Of a stretch of 64,000 nucleotides of DNA, positions 23,149 through 35,222 are shown in pieces. Source of the DNA: Capillidium heterosporum (taxonomy: Eukaryota > Entomophthoromycota > Entomophthoromycetes > Entomophthorales > Capillidiaceae); contig WBMQ01000002.1 of the NCBI GenBank assembly GCA_016630905.1, positions 2,046,001-2,110,000 on the forward strand, written 5' to 3'. Position numbers and translations under genes: made by a program. Numbering within the stretch: the first letter of the stretch is position 1; every line of letters starts with the position of its first letter. Under the pieces are notes generated by a model. It ran no database searches. It was given only the letters and a program-made list of their open reading frames with translations, and was not told the origin of the DNA.

Positions 23149-24269
23149 GACTATTGCCTCCACCACCGAAATGTATTCTGAGAAGATGGACGTTAAGATA
23201 TCTGATAAAAAATCCTCCACTACAACTCAGCTTACATTTTCTATAGAATATATTCGAAACCTATGAAAGGCTATAGCGAAAGATATGTCTATCAAAAATC
23301 GGCTATACTAAGGGTTTATTCGACTACAGGAGGGTTCAGTAAGAAATCCAATTCATCAAGCAAACTTAACTAGTTTGTATGGATTCTTTCAGACGTCTAA
23401 CCCATACCGATCAAGTGGAGCTTACACTAGTAAATTATGGCTGTAGTCACAGTTACAATACAGTAGTCCTCTTCAAAAAAGTTTTAATCGATTTAAATTC
23501 GTGTAACATGAGAAAGTTCTATTAAATATACGTCAACGGTTTACCTATCAATGATTTCAACCAAGTTTTCAAATTCCTGGACGATCTAACATCTCTTACA
23601 ACTACCCCCCAATTTCTAAAAGTAGCAACTCCAAAGTCCGCACCTGCATCATCGGAAATAGATTTTACAAGTCCATTATGCTTGAGAAATTGACCAACTT
23701 CGTTACCTCCTTCACTTTACATTAGCTGCCTTACATTCCACTCCTATCCCAAACTATTGTAGCTAATAATCCACAGATCATCAAAAATAAAACTATATAA
23801 TACAGGAATTTAGCCAACGAGTCCTTGACCATCTTTTTGGAACTTATCATCTGAGTTGAGGCTGGGTTGTGCCTTGGCAATATTCGTAATAGATATATTC
23901 CAGGTAACTAAGTATATTGGCACAATCTGGAAAACCTTCATCTTGAAGAAAAATCACAACCACAAAGATCTTGAGAAACTCATTATTCCCTATTACTTAT
24001 GTACTAATAAAGAGTCCTCATAGTCTTTGCAGGTAGTAGAAATCTATCTCAAGGTAATATATAGTACAATTTTACCAAAGATAGAGCTATTTTCTAAAAA
24101 GAAGTCTGTACACAGTGGCGTACAATGAGCTCTTGGAAAATCTGAAAAAGTGCAAGTATTTTGCTAAAGATAGAGTTGGTGGGGTTTACCGACGAGTTTG
24201 AGTTTTCAGTGTGCCAAGAATCCCAAATTTGAGGTTGCTACCAATTTGATCGTAGTAGAGCGCATCTGA
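23149..24269 (+). pseudogene. Decayed SABATH methyltransferase (copy B)
   Basis: Starts at an ATG with the same leader style as the intact copies (MTIASTTEMYSEKMDVK) and the same TATAAAAGCAG box 50 bp upstream. Motifs survive in several frames: a GCSHSYNTVVLFKKVL strand near 23432-23480, YVNGLPINDFNQVFKFL near 23530-23578, FVTSFTLH then TAG (23723-23725) in place of Trp, and a final VVERI at the 3' end (24252-24266, TGA 24267-24269). Many stops and shifts make it non-functional. It lies 2.3 kb upstream of the first intact copy. Confidence 0.88.
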
Positions 24270-24701
24270 AATTAGTATCTTTATAGTAGATTGCAGATGA
24301 AAATTGGATTGAAATGAATCAGTATTGATTAAATACATATATACATTTAGTAAGATTATGAATTAGTAAAACTATATACTAATATACCAGCTACAGTACT
24401 TAAATTTTCCAAACTATTCAAGTCAACAAAGATTTGAGCTATCGTCTTTACATCTTGCATATCTTCAAGTTACCTTAAATATACTTTCATAAGTTAATTT
24501 TTGCAAATCCTGGCCAAAACTATTTGTATAAAAATAAATCTCCAGTACTATCAGAAAAGTTCAATAATGAAAAATACTGGTTCGCTTTCCTCAAATCCCA
24601 ACTAAATTATATACATTCCAAGAAAATGCAAATGGGTTTTGTAGATTATAGTTATATGTGAAAATATACTTTATTGATTCAATTGACTCCAAAAGACAGG
24701 T

Positions 24702-25805
24702 TTATATTCGTTCCACTACGGCTAGCCTACAATTAATCGAAGGTTTAGAGTTACCACTGTAAAGTAGGTTTAAATACTGGTTAGAAAAATCAAATAGAGC
24801 ATATTTATCCTCAAAATAGTCGATTTTAGTTAGACTGGCTATAATTATTTTGTACAAAGCAGCGTAGAAGAATTGTATATCGAAGGGGGAGTCAGTCTGA
24901 GGAAGGGTCTGATTATATGCTACCTTGAAGTATTTTCCTACATCTTCTGATGCTTTAGTGGATTCATATTTGTTATAGAAATGATTGAATGGTATTAATT
25001 CATTGAAATCTTCATGGTTGAGGTTCCTTTACTTATGAAGACTTGTCAAGCCAAGTTCATATATTCAGCGACAAGAAGATGGCTGGATATTATAGCTAGG
25101 ATATCACCTGTTTTCATATCTGCTACCCTAAACTTAAAAAAGTTATCAGCGACTGGGTAGTGATAGTTCTATAAAGCTCAATTTCTTCTTCAGTGACATC
25201 TAAGTTATTGCCGATTATAGACTTGGATAAAAGTGGGATGTAAGGTAGCCAGTGTAAGGTGAAGAATGAAATAGCGAGATATATTGATTGTTCAGAAATT
25301 ATAGTTTCGTAGAGTTTGTTCCCATTGACAAAAGTATTGATTGGAAAATTAGATATGTTTTGGCTGTTAAGAAAATTAAAAACGGAGCTAAAGTTGTTTG
25401 TAGGTGGGTTATTGAGGTAGATTTGGTAAGATCTTCCTATTTAACTTAAAGTCAGCTTGATCAATACCTTTTTGAAGAGGATTACCTAGTTTTAAACTTA
25501 GTTCCAACCAAAGTTTACTAATATAGGTTGATTATCTTGGATATCAATTAGATTTTTAAAGAAATTTATACAAACTGGTTGGTTCTGATTGATGGAGTTA
25601 TCATACTATCAAGCTCTTGAATAGTGGAGTACACTTTCAAGATAATTTATCTTTAAAAGTAAGATTTGTCGTTGTAGCTATTCATAAGCATCAGGTCTAT
25701 TTAAAACAAAGGGTAGGTATGTAGCATTGAAGAATTGAGTTTACTAGAATCCTTGACGCTTATCTTTTAGGAATAAGACTCCCTAGTAGCTGCATCATCG
25801 ACCAT
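24702..25805 (-). pseudogene. Decayed SABATH methyltransferase (copy C)
   Basis: Minus strand. A first-exon ATG at 25803-25805 begins a leader with ESYS-stop-KISVKDS, almost identical in design to the intact copy at 26569. The second exon (near 25700-25618) reads NSYNDKSYF-stop-R, against NNKSYFQR in the intact gene. The third exon keeps LVILFKKVL and FTLHWLP in shifted frames, and ends VVERI (stop 24702-24704). It sits tail-to-tail with copy B, with about 430 bp of AT-rich sequence between them (24270-24701). Confidence 0.88.
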
Positions 25806-26568
25806 TTGCCAATAAATTGGATTCTTTTCTAGGAGCCGGAAGGAGCGTAGGTTATTGATCAGAAAGTAGGAAGTTATCTTTAGACCAATTTTTACCTTTT
25901 TGAGGTAAGGACTGAAAGTGATACTGGGACTTGGATAGATTCAAATGACTCTACTCAAACTGAAGCAAAGAAACGTAGCTACTCTACTGAACAGGTCCAT
26001 AGTTTAGAGCAGCTTATCTTTGTTATATTTTCTCTGAACGTATGACTACTTATGGCTGCTGAAATAGAAATATGTTAAAGTTAAGACATCTGAACTAAAT
26101 GAAATTAAACCAGGTCTGATATTTCCTATACTGATATAATAACCAATCAAGTAGAATAGATTGGACTAGCAACAGCAATTAATTTACCTCATCTTACCTT
26201 TCTCAGTTAATAAATAATCAAGCGTCTTGACTTTCTAATAAATTTGCAAGATATATATACCTCGCATCAACTTTCCAATATTTTTCCTATTTTATCCAAC
26301 CTTTATCTTCAACTAGGAACGACCTGGGTTAGTTTATCTGATCACTCACTATGTACGATTCTATTCTAGTAAAATTCAAAATGTTTTTGGGAATATTTAT
26401 AAATTAGTGACGGGGTCGGCAAATAGAAGTCTTCAAAGCGATCTAACAGCTTCCAAACTATTGATTGGGCAAAGTGCAATACCAAAAGCTTTTATATACT
26501 AAGTGGCTGCAGTATAAAAGCAGCCAGCAAAGACATTGGATATTAATTTCACAAAAGCATTTTCAATC
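25806..26568. other. Upstream region of methyltransferase copy 1
   Basis: No coding frame. TATAAAAG at 26513-26520, 49 bp before the ATG of the next gene; AT-rich elsewhere. Confidence 0.55.
26513..26520 (+). promoter_or_regulatory. TATA box of SABATH copy 1
   Basis: TATAAAAG followed by CAGC, 49 bp before the ATG. The same box, usually followed by CAG/CAA, stands 49-74 bp before the ATG in all five full-length copies (31185-31192, 34021-34028, 36104-36110, 38170-38177) and in pseudogene B (23096-23103). Confidence 0.7.
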
Positions 26569-27696
26569 ATGGCTGCCACTACCATCGATGAGTCTTACTC
26601 CGAAAAGATAAGCGTCAAAGATTCCGGTAACTTAATATCGTATACGAATACAATTAACTTTTTTAGTTTCGAAGCCTATGGAGGACTACAACAACAAATC
26701 GTACTTCCAAAGGTCGATAATAACGGAGGCTTACTCTATCATCCGAGAACTCGGTAAGTTACACTCTACAGCTAGTAATCTAACTTTAGTTTAGATTCCT
26801 TCAAGAAATTAATCGATACCAACGAATCCAAACTTACCTTGGCTGATTTCGGCTGCAGCCACGGTTACAACACGGTAGTCCTCTTCAAGAAGGTGCTGTC
26901 CGACTTAAGCTCAGCTAAAATACCAAGATCCTACCAAGTCTACCTCAACGATCTACCTACAAACGACTTCAACCAAGTCTTCAAATGTCTCAACGATCCA
27001 AATACCTCCTACAACTACCTTCCCCAATTCTCAAAAAGTAACAAATCTAAAGTCAGTACCTTTGTCAACGGGAACACTTTTTACCAGGAGATAATGCCCG
27101 AGAACTCTGTTGATTTTGCCACTTCCTTTTTCACTTTGCACTGGTTACCTTACACTCCAGCCCTATCAAAAACCATTATAGCTAACAATAGCAACGTTAC
27201 CGAAGCTGAGGCGGCCCAGTACCGAGCCGTTGCTAATGAATCGTTAATCACATTTCTAAAACTTCGAGCAGAAGAGATGAAGGTAGGTGGTATGTTGGCG
27301 CTCCACTTCATATACTCCCCTCACATCGCTCAGCATACCGACTCGGCCTGGCAGGTTTTTGTCAAGAAGAAGGACCTCAAACATCAGGATTTCATCCAAC
27401 TCAACCTCCCCAACTACTCACGTACCTTAGACGAGCCCGATAAAGCATTGAAAGAGGTAGAGGATAAGTTCAAGGTGATATGTAAACAGATTATACCTCA
27501 GACCAATATTAATTTTGATGGGCAATCTCTCTATGCTGCCTGTTACAATGGATTTTTAGCTAGCTTAAGGAAACTCAATTACTTTGATGACGAAAGTACC
27601 TTGATCGAGTTCGCTAACGAGTATATGGATCTAATCCGTGATGGGAACCCCAAAATCGAGCTTATTTGTACTTTGCTCGTAGTTGAACGTATCTGA
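26569..27696 (+). CDS. SABATH-family carboxyl methyltransferase, copy 1
   Basis: Exons 26569-26626, 26667-26753, 26795-27696; 348 residues. Introns are 40 and 41 nt, both in phase 1. SABATH enzymes transfer methyl from SAM to carboxyl groups of small acids. Exon 2 carries MEDYNNKSYFQR, the counterpart of the plant SYxxNSxxQ substrate/SAM segment. Exon 3 has motif I (LADFGCSHGYNT), YLNDLPTNDFN, FVNGNTFYQEIMP (plant: VPGSFYGRLFP), SFFTLHWLP (the Trp contacts the carboxylate in plant SAMT), MKVGGMLALHF, and the C-terminal VVERI. The order and length match the family (about 350-380 residues). No signal peptide, so probably cytosolic. It is the least like the other four copies. The acid substrate cannot be told. 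Confidence 0.9.
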
Positions 27697-29289
27697 AGTC
27701 TTAATTCTTGATGTAGATTCCGACCACTAGTTTGATGAGAAAGATATACAGGAAATAATTGATATAGTATCTATTTATCAATATAATTATATATATGCTT
27801 TGGGATTTAGCTATATATTTACTGATATGCATAAGTTGTTTCTAATATTTAAGTGTATTTTTATATACAAACGGAGAGTATAGTTTTAGATTTTTAGTTT
27901 CAATCGATATTCACAACAATTTAATTGAATGATATAGTTTATATGGTAATTAAAAGGGATATAGAATGTAGGTGTGCAGCTTCAAATCTCAAGCAATATG
28001 GAAAAGTTGGAGCAAGATAGTAGCTAACTTGCAATTTTTTGCATTCTTTTTATCTGTTGAAACTATTACAGTTTAGATATGTTGCTATTGAAAGCCACAC
28101 CCAGGAGTTGTCAACCTCTAAAACTATTTTACAATTGTTTTTGTATTCTGTTTAAAATTTACTTACCAAACAGAAAGTCTATACTAATGTTCTTCTCAAG
28201 GATTAGTCTTGAAAAATTTATATCTCCAGTTATAATAATTTACCAATATATAGGTTCAAATTCAAAATACAAAACTAATATGTTACATCGCCATTCGTAA
28301 GCATAACTATTTAATGCATCTACAGGATGTATTATCAATCAAATAAAAGTAGCAACTTGTACTCTGTCCATATTCTGCGACTATAGTAGTGAATCCATTC
28401 TAAAAATTAAAATTGAGTGGTATGTAGACAAGACTAAACAAAGCTAGAAAAGTAAAAAGATATATAGTGTTGAAATTTAGCTATAGATTGCCGAATAGTG
28501 AACTCAATGTCTAGTTTTTTTCACTTTTATATTCAACAATAGCTATTTGAAATAAAACCATCTGGGTCTAAAATCTTTATAGGCTTTATAAAGTAAAAAA
28601 TTGCTCTAAATCGATATTTTCAAATAGTTGATTAGATCAAAGTCTCTGGAGAAATACAATTGAGATTAACAAGACGATGACTTATTATATAGTCTAAAAT
28701 GAAAACTAATAAAAAAGTACGTCTTTATCTAAAACTGACTTATCCTTAGTTTTTGGATCCTGCATATGATAGACCATCGACTATAGTCATTTATTTCTAT
28801 CCCAGGCCAAATATTGGATAAGAAAGATATACTTTACATCAATTAAAAACTAGAGGGATTGAAAAAAGCACTTTTAGAAATGTAGCACAATTTCTATTAG
28901 CGTCAAAGGCATACAAATGGTTTTATCAAAACAAAATTTAACATATACTTTCGAAAATCCCTCGAGGTCATTAATCAAAAGCAAGAGTACATCAATTTGA
29001 TCTCAAACTTCATACTTTTCTAGATCCAAATGCTATCAGGTCTTTCGCCAATCTATATGTATTCTCAATTCTTTGTACCTGAACATTTGATGTATTTCAA
29101 AACTAATAAAATTGTAAAGCAAGCTTTTCGGAAGATTAGTCTCTTAAACTTTTGTTACCCAAGTAGGTAAAGCTCAAATCTGATTCATTATAATCTTCAG
29201 CTTTCTTGACTTTTTAGATGGATACCTTTGACAAAAGGAAAGACCAATTACAGTTTAATATAAAAGGTATATAAATTGCAGAGCGAAAT
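27697..29289. other. No supported gene
   Basis: AT-rich. A 73-codon frame at 28079-28300 shows no domain. Nothing resembling a further methyltransferase copy was found. Confidence 0.45.
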
Positions 29290-30089
29290 TTGTGGATACA
29301 TCTCATTCCTCAAGTACTCGAATGGCTAATCACTCAACTTTCAATACACGATGTCTTTGTAATTTATATCAATTCAGATCTTTCGATAAGTGTCGTCAAT
29401 AGTAAGGTCAATAATTATTTCGTTTACATCTTTCACGTTGATTTTGATGGCTATACTATGTACACTTGCATTCAAACCTCGACTAATTTTCCAGTTTTCA
29501 TAGGAAGCATCTGATGAATCGCATTAGCTTGAGTTTCCAAGTTGGTATAGATTTCATCGACATACTGAATTACTCAATCTCAATGTTCATAACAACGGCT
29601 TTACTCGGTCCCAGATGCATGCTTATTGAGTTTTGGCACATCTTCGATTTTCAAATGTACTGCTACTTTAGCATAATAGCAGCCTTGAGCCTCTACCTAA
29701 TTTTCCTTAGGAACGAAATGTTCAAGCCCGAGAGTCACTTTATTGGGCCGTTCCAATTGCCGTTGGGTTTGCTGCTTGTATACCACAATACAATGACATT
29801 CTCTTTTACTTTTAAAACTTTATTAGTTCTTATTTTATATAAAAGGTATTTCATCAATGTTTGTGGTTTTAAGCTGAACTCTGGCAGCAGGCTCTTGAAC
29901 TTTAACCTAGTTACATTGCCGATGATCGTTGCTGTCACTTATTGCTTAGTGATAGTGATACGATTCGTTCTGAAATTAACTAAAGATTTGAATTTAATCG
30001 ATACTGAGGTTTTCTTTACTTTGGGAAACAATGCCAACCCTCCATCCATCCATCAAAAGTTTATTAAGAAACTTATTTTCAAAATGTAA
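29290..30089 (+). other. Two overlapping frames, possible membrane-protein gene or remnant
   Basis: A first frame (29290-29514, no ATG at its opening) ends in TGA that overlaps the ATG of a second frame (29514-30089, 191 codons) as TGATG. The second has four to five hydrophobic stretches (near residues 22-36, 50-66, 80-95, 100-112, 135-152), suggesting a polytopic membrane protein, and ends in basic residues. I do not recognise the family. Possible readings are a gene with an intron joining the two frames, a frameshifted pseudogene, or chance in AT-rich DNA. A TATA-like TATATAAA lies at 29267-29275. Confidence 0.3.
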
Positions 30090-31257
30090 TTTATTATAGA
30101 AATTTATACTAGCTTCAAAAACCCGTTTTATCCTATCTCTTGTATACTATATATATCAGATTCGATTATTTACAGCATATTGACTATATCTGGGTTGAAG
30201 ATTGATGGAGTCATCCTGTAGGCCACACCTGGAAATAGTATAGCAGTGTTTTAATTATGTTACTAACATTGTTTGATATGATCAAAATTTTAAACTACCT
30301 AGCCTTTTTGTTGGGCTACACTTTTCAATTGGCACTAAAGCAATGATAATCAATATAAGAAAGGATAGTTCCAGTGAAAATATTAAAAGGCCATATTATT
30401 TAATTGTAACTTATACTATTTAGTTGAAATTGAACAGATTAGCCAAGATGCTGATATCAAAGACACCAACCCAGTTATTTTAGAGCTTGTAGGCAGTACA
30501 AAGTTCCTTTAAGAATATGTATTATAAGGAGTAATAGACTATGATGTTTATACAATTGCAAACAGATTTATGTTTTCATTATTTTCAAATAGTACAATAT
30601 ATGGACACCTTTTAAAACCATATAAAATACCATAATATTTAGATTAAATGAGGATAAAAGTTTAGCTACAAGGCCTACGATGTTTCTAATCTAAACTATA
30701 TACTTCAGCCAATAATTTTCGGATATTTCAATCGAATTGTGCGATATTATTCAAATCACTTGGCTCTTTCCACATCAGCTGTGTAAGTAGGTGATGGGTT
30801 TACATTTAATTACAACATCCTTTTCTATATTTTCATACTATCTATAAAAATCAAGGTCTTGGTTGTAAATTTTCGATTCAAGTGAAATATTTCACAAAAT
30901 TATAATTAGAATTGTGTTTTGTAAATTTAACTCAAAGTTTCGGGGTTGCTGTGGAAAGGTGACTTGAAATATAGACGACTGATGAATATCACTAAGTACA
31001 TAAAACTAATACTGATAACCAAAATTTATATTAGTAATATTAAGTGTATTCATAAAAGCCGAAAGCCGAAATATACCAATTAACTCAGCTATTTCGGATT
31101 AGCACCCACAATTAATTAGACTGAAGATAAATCACTTCAAAACCGAAACATTTGTACAGATTGCTACATATCTGAGATGAAGGGTATAAAAGCAATCGAC
31201 AGGGCCAAGACCTACTACTATTGTAGAATTTAAAAATTAAACTTATACCACTCAAAG
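30090..31257. other. Upstream region of methyltransferase copy 2
   Basis: No coding frame. TATAAAAG at 31185-31192 is the TATA box of the next gene. Confidence 0.5.
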
Positions 31258-32390
31258 ATGGCTCCTATTTCAATTGAAGAAGCCCATTCAATGACTAAAG
31301 ATGTGAAGGGTTCCAGTAATCTAATAGTATACTTGAAGGTAGCTAACTTTATATCTAGCTTCGAAACCTATGGATGATTACAACAACCAATCCAAGTACC
31401 AAAGGCTCGCCAACTTTGAAGCATACTCCATCATACGAGAGTTCGGTAATGTGTCATTTTTACAAGTAGTCTAATTAGATTCCTCTAGATTCCTTCAAGA
31501 AATTGATCCAGGATAACAAGTCCGACTTTACTTTAGTTGATTTTGGCTGTAGTCACGGGTATAACACGGTAGCTCTCTTTAAAAAGATACTATCCGATCT
31601 AAGTTTAAATAAAACCAGAAAATCATTTCAAGTCTACCTTAACGACCTCCCATCCAACGACTTCAACCAAGTCTTCAAATGCTTAAGCGACCCTGATACC
31701 TCCTACAACTACCTTCCCCAGTTTTCACAAGGTAGCGGCTCCAAAGTTACTACCTTCATCAACGGGAACTCCTTTTACGAACGTATAATGCCTCAAAACT
31801 CCATAGACTTTGCAACTTCCTTCTTCACTTTACACTGGTTGCCTTACGCTCCACCCCTATCCAAAACCATAATAACAAAGAGTCCCGATGTCACCGAGAG
31901 TGAAGCAATTGAGTACAGTAATTTAGCCAACAAGTCGTTGACCACATTCTTGAAGCATAGGGCCTTTGAGTTCAAATCAGGTGGAATGCTATCAGCCATC
32001 ATAATAGATTCTCCTGAAATTTCTCAGTATATCAACTCCGTTTGGCAAAGCTTCGTAACCAAGAAAAGCCTCAATCAGCAAGATTTCGACGAACTTGTTC
32101 TTCCAGTGTATTGGCGCTCCAAGAATGAGATAAATCAATCCCTCAAAGAAGTAAAAGAGTACTTCAAAGTAGTTTACAACGAAGTTTTACCCAAAGTTGG
32201 ATTTCTTTTCGATAGCAAAGCGCTCCATGCTGTCCTATACAACAGCATCCTTGGCAACTTAAAAAAACTTTGCTACTTTGACGGTGACAAAAATATAATT
32301 GCATTTGCAGATGAGCTTATGAATGCAATATGTGATAGTTATCCTGGGTTCAATGTAACCTGCAATCTGATCGTAGTGGAACGTCTCTAG
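31258..32390 (+). CDS. SABATH-family carboxyl methyltransferase, copy 2
   Basis: Exons 31258-31315, 31359-31445, 31489-32390 (58, 87, 902 nt, exactly as in copies 1 and 3); 348 residues. Motifs in order: MDDYNNQSKYQRL, LVDFGCSHGYNT, YLNDLPSNDFNQVF, FINGNSFYERIMP, SFFTLHWLP, FKSGGMLSAIIID and VVERL at the end. Closest by eye to copy 3: both have TESEA after the HWLP block and the paired phrases VYWRSK and LP.V/R-G--FD-K-LHAV. TATA box 73 bp upstream. The intact splice signals and lack of stops suggest function. The methyl acceptor is unknown. Confidence 0.9.
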
Positions 32391-32957
32391 ATGTAACTTT
32401 TAAAGTACTTTACGTAGTAAATCTCCCTAACTTGGCTTATTAAGCTTTATAGTTTGCCTTTATATTAGAATTAAATAACATACATATCATATGACAAATA
32501 TATATAACGTATTAGCTTTAAAAAGAATGGAAATAAGACCTAAAGCTCATAAATATCTTTTAAAAAACCAAGAAATATTATATCTCTTCAACTACTTTAA
32601 CTTCCGAAAGGCTTTAACTATAGGTACTCTTTATACCTGGACTGTCATATACTAATGTAAAGTCTTATATACTTTGAACTAGTATTTAAAAGACATTCCA
32701 AAAAATTACAAAGCTTGACAATCCATTTAAACTAATGTAGTTTAGGAAGAATAGTGCATATACAGGTTTATAACTAATTATCTTATCAATTGAGTCCATA
32801 TCGAGCTTTTCATACCCAAATGAACGAATATCAGTCTATACCTTTTACATTTCGATACTTATATTTAGATGTTTCATTGAATTTCTATTCCAACGCTAAT
32901 TATCAAATATGAAAGTTATAATGTTGAAAATTCATTTATAATTAAACTCCTCAAGCT

Positions 32958-33818
32958 ATGTAACGAAACCTCAGATGGCTTCTCTAGAGAATCAGCTTGA
33001 TAACCCTCCTAGCTGTGAGAACTGTAGTTCTAATACTGTTTCAACCTTGCAATGGATTAGGTCTCAGTCGCTTAATAGTTAATCGTAAAAAGGCGGAGTC
33101 TCCGCTTGAACCGAATAACAATTATCGTATTAGGTCATGTCATGTCACTAATGGATTCACCTGGTCCACCCTCAAAGCGTGATGAATACACACCATCTGC
33201 CTAATGAAGGACTGGTCATCGGCATCTCCATCGTCCCGTCGTCCTCATCTCCTGCCCCTATATAAACCCCTCCGACTTGTGTAACTTTTTGACAAGTGAT
33301 TATCTCATAATAAATATTTCAATTTCCCTTTGTTATAATCACTGCATGCCAATTAGACCCAATTTCCTGTAACTGTTGAATTAGCCAAAAGTTAAACCAG
33401 AATATTGCCAACTTAGAGTAGCCTAAAGTTGATATACAGAATAGTGTTGGATCAAGGATAGCTTAGGATTAGCTTAGGATTCACAGAATAGCATCAGATT
33501 AGAATCGCTCCGAATTAGGATTAGAGCCGATTAGACGGAATTAAGTACTAGAACCCAATGAATATTACCGCCCTCCTTGGCCTCATCACGACTGTGGCCT
33601 CGTTTGTCTTCATGAACCGACTTTGGGTTCAGATTGCCACTAAAGTCTCAGCTGTTAAAGCAATGGCGTTGTGCTTTAGTTTTATTGGTGTGATCACCAC
33701 TACGTTAGCTTACCTTAAGCCTAGCCCTGCACTCCTAGAGAGACTTCCCTACAAGCTATATCCTAAAAGGTGCTGCTTATATTCCTTTGCACAAATCATC
33801 CCAAATAGAAAGGGCTAA
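32958..33818 (+). mobile_element. LTR-retroelement 5' fragment (second family)
   Basis: A block between methyltransferase copies 2 and 3 that is visibly less AT-rich than its surroundings. It starts TGTAACGAAACC, has a TATA box (CCTATATAAAC, 33255-33265) and AATAAA (33310-33315), a leader with repeated GATTAG/GAATAG phrases (33450-33540), then a frame whose protein resembles the gag leader of the element at 1685-5921. No capsid, protease or RT follows, so only the 5' LTR, leader and gag start remain. The left border is a guess; the right border is where coding similarity ends. Confidence 0.6.
33558..33818 (+). pseudogene. Gag leader fragment with hydrophobic N-terminus
   Basis: 86 codons from ATG. 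The first 60 residues align by eye with the leader encoded at 2187 and, in reverse, at 5207-5430: MNxTxLLxLxTT at the start, LWxxxATKV/LQARAS in the middle, and a hydrophobic stretch before the LTPAGERSLW-like end (here LKPSPALLERLPY). The shared leader in two diverged elements suggests it is a real part of Gag in this lineage. The remainder of the element is missing. Confidence 0.55.
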
Positions 33819-34090
33819 CAATAATCACGATAAAACACACTAGTAGCTTCAGTAGCTAGAATGGATGGTAGCAATATCAGAAATACCCTAGAAAGCTAAA
33901 AGCCAAAGTAAATAACTGATTTCAAAATTTTATACAAAACATCCAAAACATTTCCAAATTGTGGGGAAATTTAATAACAGCTGAAACATTTATGCACATC
34001 ACATATTTATAGATGGAAGTTATAAAAGTAGTAACGGGGATAGGATCTACTGCTTTCATAAACAAGAACGACAAGTTATTACACTCAGAA

Positions 34091-35222
34091 ATGGCACCTA
34101 CTTCGATCGACAAGTCCTACTCAGAGAAGAAAGGTGTCAAAGGCTCCGGTAACTAATGCTACGGAAGAAGATAACTAACTTTCAATTTAAGTTTCGAAGC
34201 CGATGGAGGACTATAACAGCCGATCCAAGTACCAGAGGCTTATCAACTTGAAAGGATACTCCATCATAAAGGAGCTAGGTAATATATATATTTCAAATAG
34301 TCTTATTAAGCTTTTCTCAGAATCTTTCAAAAAGCTAGTTAAAGCCGACAAGCCCGAACTAACTTTGGTTGATTTTGGTTGCAGCCACGGGTACAACACT
34401 ATAGCTTTATATAAGCAGGTGTTATCGGATATAGGCTCAGGTAAAGCAGGGAAGTCCTTCCACATCTATCTCAACGACCTTCCATCCAACGATTTCAGTC
34501 AAGTCTTCAACTGCTTGAGCGATCCTGATATCTCCTATAACTACCTTCCCCAATTTTCAAAGGATACCAACTGCAAAGTCAACACTTTTATCAACGGTAA
34601 TTCTTTCTACGAACGTATAATGCCTCGAAACTCCATTGATTTTGCAACTTCCTTCTTCACTTTACATTGGTTGCCTTACGCCCCACCCTTATCTAAAACC
34701 ATAATAACAAAGAACCAAGATGTCACCGAGAGTGAAGCAGTTAAATACAGTAATTTAGCCGACGAGTCGTTGATCACATTCTTAAAGCATAGAGCCCTCG
34801 AGTTCAAGTCAGGTGGTATACTATCGACTATCATCATAGACTTCCCTCCAATTTCCCACTACATAAACGCAATTTGGCAAACTTTTATAGCTAAAAAGCA
34901 TCTCAACCACCAAGACTTCAAAGACCTAAATATCCCAGTCTATTGGCGTAGTAAAGAGGAGATAAGCCAATCCTACCAAAAGGTGGGTGAGCATTTCAAA
35001 GTTCTTTTTAACGAAGTTTTACCGGATAGAGGCACTCTTTTCGATGGCAAAGGTCTCCATGCCGTCTACTACAATAGCATATTCGATAATCTCAAAAAGT
35101 TGAATTATTTTGACAAGGACGATGACTTGATTGCGTTTACCGATGAGTTTATGGGGTTAATATGTGACGACTGTCCTGGGTTTAAGGTAACTTGCCATCT
35201 AGTTGTAGTTGAACGTATATAA
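34091..35222 (+). CDS. SABATH-family carboxyl methyltransferase, copy 3
   Basis: Exons 34091-34148, 34192-34278, 34321-35222; 348 residues. The same two phase-1 introns are kept (43 and 42 nt). Motifs: MEDYNSRSKYQRL, LVDFGCSHGYNT, YLNDLPSNDFSQVF, FINGNSFYERIMP, SFFTLHWLP, FKSGGILSTIIID, ending VVVERI. Sister of copy 2 by shared phrases; the retroelement fragment lies between them. TATAAAAG at 34021-34028, 70 bp upstream. A long exon-3 frame could be read from the ATG at 34203, which is codon 24 of the spliced protein, but the upstream exon matches the other copies. Confidence 0.9.
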
